A stretch of 64,000 nt of DNA from Streptomyces flavofungini (GTDB lineage Bacteria; Actinomycetota; Actinomycetes; Streptomycetales; Streptomycetaceae): assembly GCF_030388665.1 (NCBI RefSeq), contig NZ_CP128846.1:8776001-8840000 (forward strand), read 5' to 3'. The translations under genes were made by a program, and so were the position numbers. Below the pieces are notes generated by a model, which searched no databases, had not been told where the DNA came from, and was given only the letters and a program-made list of their open reading frames with translations. Positions 10,329 through 18,864 of this stretch are shown here, one piece after another; within the stretch, counting starts at the first letter, position 1, and every line of letters begins with the position of its first letter.

Positions 10329-10940
10329 ATGCCCGCGCACACCGAACAGCACCGCAAGGTCATCGCCGACGCTGTCGTCTCGATGGACGGATACACCAGT
10401 ACAGGCCCCGAGGACGACATGAGCTGGGCCATGGAACACATCACCAGCGAGCAGAGCGAAGTCATGTATGAGGGGATCTGGCGCGGAGTGAGCACAGCGG
10501 TCGTGGGTCGTGTCAACTGGGAGGGGTTCACCTCCGTATGGCCCGGCCTGACCAGTGACCCGAGCAGTTCGGCCCGGACCCGCGATCTGGGCCATTGGCT
10601 CGCCACCGTCGACAAGGTGGTCATCTCCACGACCCTGCAGCAGTCCGACCTCGACAAGACGGAATGGACCAACGCCCGAGTCTCCCGCGACCTCGAAACC
10701 GAGGTGCGCTCTCTCAAGGCAGCGCCGGGCCGCGACATCCTCGTCCTGAACAGCGCCAGCATCATCCAGGCGTTGCTCAAGGCCGACCTGATCGACGAAC
10801 TCTGCATGACCGTACTCCCGACGACCCTCGGCCGGGGAGTGCGCCTGCTGCCCGACGGCCTCTCGTCGAAATGGCGGCTTTCCCACGCCATCACCATCCC
10901 CGAGACAGGCGCCGTCGCCCTGACCTACCGCCGCCCATGA
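10329..10940 (+). CDS. DHFR-fold reductase (RibD C-terminal family)
   Basis: 203 residues from the ATG at 10329, preceded by GAAGGGA (10316-10322). The opening KVIADAVVSMDGYTSTG is the standard start of the dihydrofolate-reductase-like RibD_C family (first strand and the SxDG turn). VVGRVNWEGF and DKVVISTTL follow, then GRDILVLNSASIIQALLKADLIDELCMTVLPTTLGRGVRLL, the usual second half with the xLG-G-x-R-LF/L block. These proteins are NAD(P)H-binding reductases of mostly unknown substrate; a folate role is not implied. Slightly lower GC and weaker codon bias than neighbours are noticeable. Confidence 0.88.
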   Translation: MPAHTEQHRKVIADAVVSMDGYTSTGPEDDMSWAMEHITSEQSEVMYEGIWRGVSTAVVGRVNWEGFTSVWPGLTSDPSSSARTRDLGHWLATVDKVVISTTLQQSDLDKTEWTNARVSRDLETEVRSLKAAPGRDILVLNSASIIQALLKADLIDELCMTVLPTTLGRGVRLLPDGLSSKWRLSHAITIPETGAVALTYRRP

Positions 10941-11154
10941 GGGTGCCGCGACTGCGGGGAGCGCGAGAAGGAGACCTACGTCGCCTCCCGGCGAGAGCGG
11001 CCGGTCATGGTTCCCCCCTGCGCCGGAGGTCATCCCGACCGCTCGCTGCGCCCACGATCCAGTAGATGCCCAACCGCCCACCTGGGGTCAGGACAGCGCC
11101 GTGGGAGTCAGCCGGCCGGTCGGAGGGGGAAGCCGCGGGCGGAGAGGGCTGAGT
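10941..11154. other. Intergenic stretch, nothing assigned
   Basis: Non-coding by inspection; no clear hairpin or family motif. Together with the adjoining fragment (11155-11460) it forms a 520-base region without an intact gene. Confidence 0.4.
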
Positions 11155-11460
11155 TCACCGGGGTGCGGGGCGGCGCCCGCGTCGTAGCCGCGGGTGGCGC
11201 ACCCCGATCAAGTCGGTGAACTCCATCGCCTTGTGCCACCCGCGCACGATCCTGACCGGATCGACAACACCTGGCTCGTCCCTGCCCTCGGGTCCGTCCC
11301 ACCACGCGTCGTCGTCTTCCTCACCGAGCTCCGCCTGCTCGAACCGAGCCTGGTTGGCCAGCTGACGTGTTTGCTGGTCCACCATCGCCTTGAACGCCGC
11401 CTCCGGCCGGTGCGGCAGACCACACGCCGCCTGCGCCGGGACCTGCTCGTCGGTGGCTGA
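11155..11460 (-). pseudogene. Possible C-terminal gene fragment directly after the OYE stop
   Basis: On the minus strand, in the same frame as the ene-reductase and immediately after its TGA, reading continues SATDEQVPAQ, then PEAAFKAMVDQQTRQLAN, QARFEQAELGEEDDDAWWDG and PVRIVRGWHKAMEFTDLIGV before a stop at 11155. The composition (acidic, amphipathic) and codon use look protein-like for about 85 codons, but there is no start codon with a ribosome site. I do not recognise the family. It may be the tail of an older gene truncated by rearrangement, or chance. Confidence 0.35.
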
Positions 11461-12531
11461 TCAGTGCTGGTAGCTGGTGTAGGTGGCGTAGCCCGCCGTG
11501 CCGCCCTGGTACCAGGTGTCGGGGTCGGCGGTGGCCAGGGGCAGGCTCGCGCGGAAGCGCTCGACGAGGTCGGGGTTGGCGAGGAAGGCGCGGCCGTAGC
11601 TGATGAGGTCGGCGCCCTGGGCGAGCCAGTGCTCGCCGGCGGCCCGGTCGCCCGCCCGCGGGCCTATCTGTCCGCCGGGGTTGACGATGTAGGCGCCGGG
11701 CCACGCCTTGCGCAGCTCGACGAGGGTGTCCTCGTCGGTGCCGGTGAGGACGTGCAGGTAGGCGAGGCCGAGCGGGGCCAGGGCCGCGGCGAGCGCGGTG
11801 TACAGCTCGGGCACGTCGTCCTCGACGATGTCCCAGACGGTGCCGCCGGGGGAGAGGCGCAGGCCGACGCGGTCGGCGCCGATGGCCGCGGCGGCGGCCT
11901 CGGTGGCCTCGACGGCGAAGCGGATGCGGCCGGTGATCGATCCGCCGTATGCGTCGGTGCGGCGGTTGGTGTTGGAGGCGAGGAACTGCTGGATGAAATA
12001 GCCGTTGGCGCCGTGGAGTTCGACGCCGTCGAACCCGGCGTCGACGGCCCGCCGGGCCGCGTCGGCGAAGACCTGCACCTCGTCCCGGACCTCAGCCGTG
12101 GTGAGGGCGCGCGGGACCGGGGCGGCCCGACGGCCGCGCGGGCCTGTGAACAGGGGCGACTCAAGGGCGATGGCGGACGGCGCGACGGGGTGGTGTCCGG
12201 CGACGTCGGGGTGGCCGACGCGCCCGGCGTGCATGAGCTGGGCGAAGACGCGGCCGCCGTTGGTGTGGACGGCGTCGGTCACCGGCCGCCACGCGGCGAC
12301 CTGTTCGTCGGTGTGCAGGCCAGGGGTGTGGGGGTTGGACTGGCCCGTGAGGCTCGGCTGCACGCCCTCGGTGACGAGGAGCCCGGCGGTCGCGCGCTGC
12401 GCGTAGTACGTCGCCGTGAGCTCGCCGGGGATGCCGTCGGCGGTGGCGCGGGCGCGGGTCATGGGTGCCATGACGAGGCGGTTGGGCAGCGTCAGGCCGC
12501 CGAGCTGGAAACTGTCGAACAGGCTGGTCAC
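11461..12531 (-). CDS. Old-yellow-enzyme-type alkene reductase
   Basis: 356 residues from a GTG at 12531, with GAAGGAC at a good distance upstream; longer in-frame starts read into the promoter. It is a TIM-barrel FMN flavoprotein: TSLFDSFQLGGLTLPNRLVMAPMTR at the N terminus, FAQLMHAGRVGHPD, then the active-site HGANGYFIQQFLASNTNRRTDAYGGS (the HxxN pair binding substrate carbonyls). ISYGRAFLANPDLVERF closes the barrel. NAD(P)H-dependent reduction of activated C=C bonds is the family activity, typically for quinones, nitro compounds or electrophiles. It is divergent from a MerR regulator, with a MerR-style elongated promoter between them, suggesting induction by an electrophile. Confidence 0.93.
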   Translation of the reverse strand: MTSLFDSFQLGGLTLPNRLVMAPMTRARATADGIPGELTATYYAQRATAGLLVTEGVQPSLTGQSNPHTPGLHTDEQVAAWRPVTDAVHTNGGRVFAQLMHAGRVGHPDVAGHHPVAPSAIALESPLFTGPRGRRAAPVPRALTTAEVRDEVQVFADAARRAVDAGFDGVELHGANGYFIQQFLASNTNRRTDAYGGSITGRIRFAVEATEAAAAAIGADRVGLRLSPGGTVWDIVEDDVPELYTALAAALAPLGLAYLHVLTGTDEDTLVELRKAWPGAYIVNPGGQIGPRAGDRAAGEHWLAQGADLISYGRAFLANPDLVERFRASLPLATADPDTWYQGGTAGYATYTSYQH

Positions 12532-12580
12532 AGTCGTGTCCTTCGCGTAGTACCGGCGAGTGCGGGGTGGTGCGTCGGCT

Positions 12581-12612
12581 ACGCTAAAACCTGACGTTGA
12601 CGTCAGAGGCAA
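12581..12612 (-). promoter_or_regulatory. MerR-type promoter for the alkene reductase
   Basis: On the minus strand a -35-like TTGCCT (12607-12612) and a -10-like TAGCGT (12581-12586) are separated by 20 bases. The spacer carries the dyad CTGACGT-TG-ACGTCAG (plus-strand reading, 12591-12606). An over-long spacer with a centred dyad is the hallmark of promoters that MerR proteins untwist. Confidence 0.6.
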
Positions 12613-12710
12613 GTGTGGGCGGCGGCGGGCCGGGGCCAAGTCCGGCCGGGACCACGTACGGCGGGCGGCGGCGCCCGGCCGGTGGGGCGTGCGGGATCGG
12701 AGGAGGGCTC

Positions 12711-13073
12711 TTGAGGATCGGTGAACTCGCGGCGGCGACCGGGGTGAGCGTGCGGGCGCTGCGGTACTACGAGGAGCAGGCCCTGCTGTCCGCGGACCGC
12801 AGCCCGAGCGGCCAGCGGCACTACCCGGCCGCCGCGGTCGAGCGCGTCCGGTGGATCCAGCAGTTGTACGCGGCCGGGCTCGCGAGCAAGACCATCGTGA
12901 AACTGCTGCCCTGCTTCGAGACCGAGGACGTGACCCCGCAGGTCCTGGAGCTGCTGCGCGCCGAACGCGCCCGTATCGACGGGCAGATCACCGGCATGCT
13001 GGAGACCCGGGACCGCCTCGACGCGGCGATCGCCATGACCGGTGAGGCTCGGGACCGCGGCCGCCCCTGCTGA
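12711..13073 (+). CDS. MerR-family transcriptional regulator
   Basis: 120 residues from a TTG at 12711, directly preceded by GGAGGAGGG (12699-12707). The N-terminal LRIGELAAATGVSVRALRYYEEQALLS is the winged-helix MerR DNA-binding motif, followed by QRHYPAAAVERVRWIQQLYAAGL. A coiled-coil dimerisation helix (LELLRAERARIDGQITGMLETRDRLDAAI) ends the protein. No metal-binding cysteine cluster is apparent: one Cys is internal and one is C-terminal. It probably senses an organic electrophile rather than a metal and controls the divergent ene-reductase. Confidence 0.92.
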   Translation: MRIGELAAATGVSVRALRYYEEQALLSADRSPSGQRHYPAAAVERVRWIQQLYAAGLASKTIVKLLPCFETEDVTPQVLELLRAERARIDGQITGMLETRDRLDAAIAMTGEARDRGRPC

Positions 13074-13136
13074 CCCTGAGGTCGCGCCGGGTCCTCCGGG
13101 ACCGGGACCTCGACAGGCGCTGCGTGCGGTGCGGTG

Positions 13137-14396
13137 TCAGGTGCCGATGACCCGCAACGACACCCACAGCGCGAGCGTGGCGACGAGCAGCGCCGCGGGG
13201 ACGGTCAGGAGCCCGAGGACCGTGAACTCCTTGAGTCGCACGTCGTGCTCGTGCTGATGGGTGATGCGGCGCCAGAGCAGCGTGGCCAGGGACCCCGCGT
13301 AGGTGAGGTTGGGGCCGATGTTGACCCCGATGAGGACGGCGAGGACCGCTCCTGGCCCCGAGGCGGCGGCCAGCGGGGTGAGGGCGAGCACGGCGGGCAG
13401 GTTGTTGATCAGGTTCGCGAGGACGGCGGCGAGCGCGGCGGTGCCGAGGAGCGCGGGCAGGGACGTGCCGTCGGGCAGGGCGTGGCCGAGCGCGTCGCCG
13501 AGGCCGTTGTCGATGACGGCGCGGACGACGACGCCGAGGGCCAGGACGAACGCCAGGAACGGCAGGCTCGCGGAGCGGACGATGGCCGCCGGTGTGGTGT
13601 GCCGCCGGGTCAGGGCGCGGGCCGCCATGACGGTCGCGCCGGCCGCCGCGGCCCAGGCCGGGTCGACGTCGACCGCGGAGGCCACCGCGAACCCGGCGAG
13701 CGTCGCGGCGACGGTCACCAGCGCGAACAGCGGCACCTCCGGGCGTTCCTCGGCCCCGTCGTCGGCGGTGGGCGCGTCGAGGTCGGCCGCGAAGTAGCGG
13801 CGGAACACGAGGTACTCGACGGCGATCGCGGCCAGCCACGGCAGCAGCATCAGGAGCGCGAAGCGGGTGAACGTCAGCCCCGTCGCGGTGAACGCGAGCA
13901 GGTTCGTCAGGTTCGACACCGGCAGCAGCAGCGACGCTGTGTTCGACAGGTGGGCGCAGGCGTAGGCGTGCGGCCTGGGCGACGTGCCCATGCGCGTCGC
14001 CGTGGCGAACACCACCGGGGTGAGCAGGACCACCGTGGCGTCCAGGCTCAGGGCGGCGGTCACGACCGACGCGAGCGCGAAGACCGAGCCCAGCAGCCGT
14101 CGCGGCCGGTGCCGGGCCCAGCGGGCCGTCCAGGTGCCGCAGGCCCGGAAGAGACCCTCGTCGTCGCAGAGCTTCGCGAGTACCAGGACGGCCGCGAGGA
14201 AACCGATCACCGGACCGAGCCGGGCCGCCTCGTCGCGCACGTCGTCCAGCGGGATCGCTCCCGTGACGATGACGAGGGCGGCAGCGGGCACGGCGAACAC
14301 CGCCTCCGGCCGCCCGAAGGGACGGATGACGGCGCACACCAGGACGACGATCAGGGCGCCGACGGACAGAGACTCGAGGAGCATGACCTCGATCAT
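13137..14396 (-). CDS. ArsB/NhaD-superfamily membrane permease
   Basis: 419 residues with about eleven hydrophobic segments, e.g. VGALIVVLVCAVIRPFG, VFAVPAAALVIVTGAIPL and VIGFLAAVLVLAKLCDDEG. Family marks are LSLDATVVLLTPVVFATA, SNTASLLLPVSNLTNLLAF and, in the second half, LANLINNLPAVLAL and IGVNIGPNLTYAGSLATLLW. These repeated N-rich re-entrant motifs characterise the ion-transporter superfamily containing ArsB arsenite pumps and SLC13-type permeases. Arsenite or other oxyanion export is the usual annotation, but no arsR, arsC or acr3 gene is adjacent. It lies 56 bases after the photolyase gene on the same strand and may be cotranscribed with it. An internal ATG four codons in (14384) is an alternative start. 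Confidence 0.85.
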   Translation of the reverse strand: MIEVMLLESLSVGALIVVLVCAVIRPFGRPEAVFAVPAAALVIVTGAIPLDDVRDEAARLGPVIGFLAAVLVLAKLCDDEGLFRACGTWTARWARHRPRRLLGSVFALASVVTAALSLDATVVLLTPVVFATATRMGTSPRPHAYACAHLSNTASLLLPVSNLTNLLAFTATGLTFTRFALLMLLPWLAAIAVEYLVFRRYFAADLDAPTADDGAEERPEVPLFALVTVAATLAGFAVASAVDVDPAWAAAAGATVMAARALTRRHTTPAAIVRSASLPFLAFVLALGVVVRAVIDNGLGDALGHALPDGTSLPALLGTAALAAVLANLINNLPAVLALTPLAAASGPGAVLAVLIGVNIGPNLTYAGSLATLLWRRITHQHEHDVRLKEFTVLGLLTVPAALLVATLALWVSLRVIGT

Positions 14397-14452
14397 TCAC
14401 GGTGCCCCGCCCGGGCCCGGACGCCACCCCCGGAACAAGCGGAGCAATTGGT

Positions 14453-15826
14453 TCAGTCGCGGCCCCGGGCCTCGCGGAACCGCGCCAGGCCCTCCGCGAG
14501 ATCGACGATCGGCTCGGGGTAGTCGAAGCGGGCGCGGTCGAGCCCCTCCAGCCGCCACGGCTCGTGCGCCGCGGCGCCGTCCAATTCCGCCAGTTCGGGT
14601 ACCCAGCGGCGTACGTACGTCCCGTCCGGGTCGTGGCGCTTGCCCTGCAGCACGGGGTTGAGGACGCGGTTCGGGCGCATGTCGTTGCCGGTGCCCGCCG
14701 TCCACTGCCAGTTCAGCTGGTTCGCGGCGATGTCGCCGTCCACCAGGTGGCGCAGGAAGTGCCGGGCGCCGACGCGCCAGTCCACGTACAGCGTCTTCGT
14801 CAGGAAGCTCGCGACGATCAGCCGGCCGCGGTTGTGCATCCACCCTTCGTGCGCGAGCTGCCGCATCGCGGCGTCCACGACCGGGAACCCGGTGCGCCCC
14901 CGCCGCCACGCCTCGATGTCGTCGGCCGCCTCGTCCTCGTCGCGCCAGCGGTCGTGCCGGTCCCGGTAGTCGGCCGACGCCACGCGCGGCCGGGCCGCGA
15001 GCACCTGGTGGTGGAAGTCCCGCCAGCACAACTGGCGCACGAACGCGTCCGGGCCCGGCCCGTCCTTCCCGCCCGCGCGGTGGACGAGTTCCACCGGCGA
15101 GAGCGTGCCGAAGTGCAGATGCGGGGAGAGCCGGGAGGTCAGGTCGCCCGCCAGATCGTCGTGGCCGTCGGCGTAGCCCGCGATCCCCGAACGCAGCCAC
15201 GCCGCCAGCACGGCCCGCGCCTCCGCCTCGCCGCCGGGCGGCACCCCGGGCGACACGTCCTGTACGTCGGCGCGCGCCGGCACCCGGTCCGACACGAGGC
15301 CGGACGGAACACGGACGGCGCGCGGGGCGGCGACGACGTCCCGCAGGCCGTGCTGCGACCAGCGCCTGAAGTACGGCGTGAACACGGCGAAGTGGTCGTT
15401 GCCCGCCGGGGTCACCGCGCCCGGCGCGACGGCCGTGACCACGCAGTCGTGGACGTGCAGCGCGCAGCCGCGCTCCGCGAGGGCGGCCCGCAGCCGCCGC
15501 TCCCTGGCCTGCGCGAAGCCGCTGGTCCCCGCCGCCATGTGCACGGACCCGGCACCCGTCGCCGCGATCACCGCCGTCACCTGGTCCACGACGTCCCCGG
15601 ACCGCACGACGAGCCGCCCGCCGCGCTCGCGCAGGGACTCGTCCAGCGCCGTCAGGCAGTCGGCGAGAAAGGCGAGGCGGTTGGGCGCGGCGAACCCCGC
15701 GGCGTCGACGCGGTCGTCCCGGACGAAGAGCGGCACGATGTCGGCCGCCTCGTTCAGCGCGGCACGCAGCGGGGGATGGTCGTGCAGCCGCAGGTCGGAC
15801 GTGAACAGGACGATCGACACGTTCAT
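14453..15826 (-). CDS. phr: Deoxyribodipyrimidine photolyase
   Basis: 457 residues from the ATG at 15826, with CAGGAGT upstream. The N-terminal antenna domain starts MNVSIVLFTSDLRLHDHPPL. The FAD-binding helical domain has SRLSPHLHFGTLSP, FVRQLCWRDFHHQVL, GRTGFPVVDAAMRQLAHEGWMHNRGRLIVASFLTK, then DWRVGARHFLRHLVDGDIAANQLNWQWTAGTG and PNRVLNPVLQGKRHDPDGTYVRRWVPEL. The WMHNR, NxxxWQW and tryptophan pattern are those of class I CPD photolyases, which use reduced FAD and light to split cyclobutane pyrimidine dimers. It is divergent from cbiZ; a short 38-bp tandem repeat lies in its upstream region. Confidence 0.93.
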   Translation of the reverse strand: MNVSIVLFTSDLRLHDHPPLRAALNEAADIVPLFVRDDRVDAAGFAAPNRLAFLADCLTALDESLRERGGRLVVRSGDVVDQVTAVIAATGAGSVHMAAGTSGFAQARERRLRAALAERGCALHVHDCVVTAVAPGAVTPAGNDHFAVFTPYFRRWSQHGLRDVVAAPRAVRVPSGLVSDRVPARADVQDVSPGVPPGGEAEARAVLAAWLRSGIAGYADGHDDLAGDLTSRLSPHLHFGTLSPVELVHRAGGKDGPGPDAFVRQLCWRDFHHQVLAARPRVASADYRDRHDRWRDEDEAADDIEAWRRGRTGFPVVDAAMRQLAHEGWMHNRGRLIVASFLTKTLYVDWRVGARHFLRHLVDGDIAANQLNWQWTAGTGNDMRPNRVLNPVLQGKRHDPDGTYVRRWVPELAELDGAAAHEPWRLEGLDRARFDYPEPIVDLAEGLARFREARGRD

Positions 15827-15861
15827 GGCGCTACTCCTGGGTGCGGTACTTCGGGCGGGGG

Positions 15862-15937
15862 CCGCGGCACTTCGGGTGAGGTTGCGGTACGTCGGGGGGC
15901 CGCGGTACTTCGAGTGAGGTTGCGCTACGTCGGGGCG
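15862..15937. repeat. 38-bp tandem repeat upstream of the photolyase
   Basis: Two adjacent 38-base units (15862-15899 and 15900-15937) differ at only a few positions. A partial third copy precedes them (about 15842-15861). They lie between the divergent photolyase and cbiZ starts, so copy number could affect spacing of regulatory elements. Confidence 0.7.
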
Positions 15938-16007
15938 GGGGCGCGGCAGCCGACGGTGACGACGTACGATCACCTGCCGCTCAGTCTCTCCGTAAAGGTC
16001 CCTGCCC

Positions 16008-16766
16008 GTGCCCTCCGCCATACCGAGCCCCTCGCGATCCGGCCCGCCGTCTCCGGAGACGGTCCTTTCGCCCCCGAAGGGCGTCCGGCTGTCCCCGCAC
16101 GGGGGCGTGGTGTCTCCGGAGACGTGTACGAGGGATGAGGGCGGCGAGCGGCTGCGGGCCCTGCTGTGGCGTGCGGGGCCGGGCTGGCGGATGGTCAGCA
16201 GCGCTGTCCTGGGCGGTGGCATCGGAGAGCGCTCCTGGGTGCTCAACGCACAGGTCTCGCACGGCTATCGGCGCACCGACCCGGAACGGCACCTGGCGGA
16301 ACTCGCCCGCGCGGCGGGAGCGGACGGGCCCGGCGTCGGCCTGATGACCGCCGCCGACGTCTCCGCGTACGCACACGCCGACGACGGCGGCGCGGAGGCC
16401 GTCGTGACCGCGGGCGTCAGGGTGCGCGGCTGGGCGGCGGCCCCGGACGAGGGGTCCCTGCACCCGGCACGGCCCGGCACGATCAACATCGTCGTCGCGC
16501 TACCGGTCGCCCTCACCGACGCCGCCCTGGTGAACGCCGTCGCCACCGCCACGGAGGCCAAGGTGCAGGCGCTCCTGGACGCCTCCCACGACTGCTCGGG
16601 CACCCCCACGGACGCGGTGTGCGTAGCCGCCCGCGTCCCACGCGCCGGGGACGAGGTGCACGCCTTCGCCGGGCCGAGGTCCCTGTGGGGCGCCCGCCTC
16701 GCCCGGGCCGTCCACCGCGCCGTGCTCACGGCGAGCCGCCCACCGGCCGCGCCCGCCGGGCCCTGA
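16008..16766 (+). CDS. cbiZ: Adenosylcobinamide amidohydrolase (CbiZ family)
   Basis: 252 residues from a GTG at 16008. The first 45 residues are Pro/Ser-rich and may be untranslated; the family core starts near WRAGPGWRMVSSAVLGGGIGERSWVLNAQV. Conserved CbiZ blocks follow: GVGLMTAADVSAYAHA, PGTINIVVALPVALTDAALVNAVATATEAKVQALLDA and CSGTPTDAVCVAARV. CbiZ removes the aminopropanol arm of adenosylcobinamide to give adenosylcobyric acid, a salvage step for incomplete corrinoids. No other cobalamin gene and no obvious B12 riboswitch is nearby, so it is an isolated salvage gene here. Confidence 0.88.
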   Translation: MPSAIPSPSRSGPPSPETVLSPPKGVRLSPHGGVVSPETCTRDEGGERLRALLWRAGPGWRMVSSAVLGGGIGERSWVLNAQVSHGYRRTDPERHLAELARAAGADGPGVGLMTAADVSAYAHADDGGAEAVVTAGVRVRGWAAAPDEGSLHPARPGTINIVVALPVALTDAALVNAVATATEAKVQALLDASHDCSGTPTDAVCVAARVPRAGDEVHAFAGPRSLWGARLARAVHRAVLTASRPPAAPAGP

Positions 16767-16968
16767 GGGCCTGACTGCGCACCCCCGCCCGCGCCCGGAC
16801 GCCCGGCACGTACGCTCGCCGCACGTCGCGGCGCCCGCGTCCACCCGGGCCCAAGGCCTGCCCCCCGGCTGCCCCACCTGCCGCAACGCGCGGTCCCGGA
16901 CGGCTGACCCGGCCGAATCGCCGACCCGGCACCGCACCGATGTCAGTGCCCCCTGCGAACGTGGAGGC

Positions 16969-17358
16969 ATGACCACCACCACGCGCGCCGCACCCGGCGA
17001 CCTGGTCGCGGCCCTGCGACTGCCGGTGTGGAACACCCTGTCCGCGCGCGCCGAAGGGCTGCGCCGGGAACTGCCGCCCCGCCCCGACGCGCCGGCCGAG
17101 CGCTTCGCGTGGCTGCGTTCCCTCACGCCCGAGCAGGCCAGGGACGCGGCCCTCCTCGACCACCTCGACGCGCTCTGCGGACACCTCGACGGAAAGCCCG
17201 CCCTCGGCTACGCAGCCGACGACCCGCTGCCGGACGCCGCCCTGGAGGCCGCCGAGGGCTTCAACCCGCAGCTGACCGCGCTCATCACCCGCTATCGGGC
17301 GGCACGTGGCGCAGGACCCGCCGGACGGGCCGAAGGACGGCGCCACGAGCGGCCCTGA
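16969..17358 (+). CDS. Small conserved-looking hypothetical protein
   Basis: 129 residues starting MTTTTRAAPGDLVAALRLPVWNTLSARAEGLRRELPPRP, with a purine-rich GGAGGC before the ATG. The body is predicted mostly helical and contains RFAWLRSLTPEQARDAALLDHLDALCGHLDGKPALGYAADDPLPDAALEAAEGF. I recognise no family, signal peptide or catalytic motif. It precedes the P450 by 129 bases on the same strand and could be the first gene of the P450/O-methyltransferase group, but could equally belong to the flanking chromosome. Confidence 0.6.
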   Translation: MTTTTRAAPGDLVAALRLPVWNTLSARAEGLRRELPPRPDAPAERFAWLRSLTPEQARDAALLDHLDALCGHLDGKPALGYAADDPLPDAALEAAEGFNPQLTALITRYRAARGAGPAGRAEGRRHERP

Positions 17359-17487
17359 CCCGGCCGCTTCCGGACCGGGCGCCCGGAGGGGCTGGTATCG
17401 GTGGCTCGAATGGCTCGAATGGAGTGGAACTGGCCCACGAGGTGGGGGTTTTCTGGTGGGGCGGCTGCACAAGGAGGATTTCCGGCC

Positions 17488-18822
17488 ATGAGCATGACGA
17501 AGATACCGGGCCCCGACCCCCGGCCGGACGGCGGTGTGGGCGCCGTCACGGAGGCGGGCGGTCTGCACCAGTACCAACTGCGGCTGCACGCCGAGTACGG
17601 CCCCGTCGTGCGGTTCCAACTGCCCGGCGCGGAGACAGCCGTGTCCGTCGCCGACCCCGTGCTCCTCGAAGCCACCGCGCACCTCAACGAACGCCCGGAC
17701 CAGCTCTTCGAATTCCTCACGCCGCTGTGCGAGGCGGACAACCTCCAGGTCATCCCGGCCGCCGACCACACGCCGTGGCGCCGGATCCTCCTGTCGGTGT
17801 TCGCCGGCCGCCCCTCCCACGAGCGGCACTTCGCGACCTTCACCGCGCTGACGCAGGACCTCGCCGACGGCTGGGCCGCGCGGGCCGACGGCGAGCCCGT
17901 CGAACTCCAGAAGGACCTCACCGCCCTGACCCTGCGGATGATCTGCGCGTACGCCCTCGGAGGCACCGGCGCCGCCGACCCCGACCGCGTCATCACCGCG
18001 TTCGAGGACGTCCTCACCGAGTACCTGGGACGGCTCTACCACGTGCCCGTCCCCGGCACCCAGGAGGAACGCGCCGAGCGCGCGGAAGCGGCCCTGGCCG
18101 AGCTGCGCGCGACGGTCGACCAGGTCGTCGCGGCGCACCGCTCCGACGGCCGCGCCGACCGCAGCGACCTCATCGGGGCGCTCGTCGAGGCCGGGGAACC
18201 GCCCGCGCGGATCCGCGACACCGTCATGGCGACGCTCCTCGCCGCCCACCACACCACGGGCGTGGCCGTCTCCTGGACCCTGCACCTGCTCGCCGGGCAC
18301 CCCGACGTGGCCGCGCGCGTCACCGACGAACTGGACCGTGTGCTCGGCGACCGCGCCGCCCCCGACTACGCCGACCTGCGCCGGCTGACGTACCTGGACA
18401 TGGTCCTCAAGGAGTCGATGCGGCTCTACCCGCCAGGACCCTACGGCGCCCGGGAGACCACCGACGCCCTCGTCGTCGGCGACTACGAGATCCCCGCGGG
18501 GGCGACGGTCTTCTACCCCTTCTGGGCCGTCCACATGAACCCCGAGCACTGGCCCGATCCCGAGCGGTTCGACCCCGGGCGGTTCACGCCCGAGGAGATC
18601 GCGAAACGGCCGCGGCTCGCCCACATCCCCTTCGGCATCGGCCCGCGGAGCTGCGAGGGCGCGAACCTGGCCGTGGTCGAGGCCCAACTGATCCTGGCCG
18701 TCCTGCTCAAACGCTTCCGCTTCCGGCCCGTACCGGGCCACGAGGTCACGCCGGTCGAGCGGTTCGTGCTCTGGGCCGCCGACGACATCCGCATGCGGGT
18801 GAGCCCCCGCCGCCCCGCGTAG
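17488..18822 (+). CDS. Cytochrome P450, left of the PKS
   Basis: 444 residues from the ATG at 17488, preceded by AAGGAGG (17471-17477). The start MSMTKIPGPDPRPDGG is the proline-rich hinge of soluble P450s. The K-helix ExxR is in KESMRLYPPGPYGARE, and the heme loop is PFGIGPRSCEGANLAVVEAQL with the thiolate Cys. The I-helix reads LLAAHHTTGVAVSW: the threonine is present, but the normally acidic residue before it is His and the Gly is Ala. The overall pattern (long, eukaryote-like PERFxPxRF and xFxPFGxGxRxCxG) resembles CYP families acting on terpenes or polyketides. It lies in the rightward group with the O-methyltransferase, convergent on the PKS, so a tailoring oxidation of the pathway product is inferred. 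Confidence 0.9.
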   Translation: MSMTKIPGPDPRPDGGVGAVTEAGGLHQYQLRLHAEYGPVVRFQLPGAETAVSVADPVLLEATAHLNERPDQLFEFLTPLCEADNLQVIPAADHTPWRRILLSVFAGRPSHERHFATFTALTQDLADGWAARADGEPVELQKDLTALTLRMICAYALGGTGAADPDRVITAFEDVLTEYLGRLYHVPVPGTQEERAERAEAALAELRATVDQVVAAHRSDGRADRSDLIGALVEAGEPPARIRDTVMATLLAAHHTTGVAVSWTLHLLAGHPDVAARVTDELDRVLGDRAAPDYADLRRLTYLDMVLKESMRLYPPGPYGARETTDALVVGDYEIPAGATVFYPFWAVHMNPEHWPDPERFDPGRFTPEEIAKRPRLAHIPFGIGPRSCEGANLAVVEAQLILAVLLKRFRFRPVPGHEVTPVERFVLWAADDIRMRVSPRRPA

Positions 18823-18843
18823 GACAGGGCACGGCCCCCGTGC

Positions 18844-18864
18844 GGGACGGGGAACATCCGTCCC
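18844..18864 (+). terminator. Weak hairpin after the P450 gene
   Basis: A 7-bp stem GGGACGG/CCGTCCC with a 7-base loop lies 22 bases after the P450 stop. It may be a weak terminator or processing site ahead of the O-methyltransferase. Confidence 0.3.
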
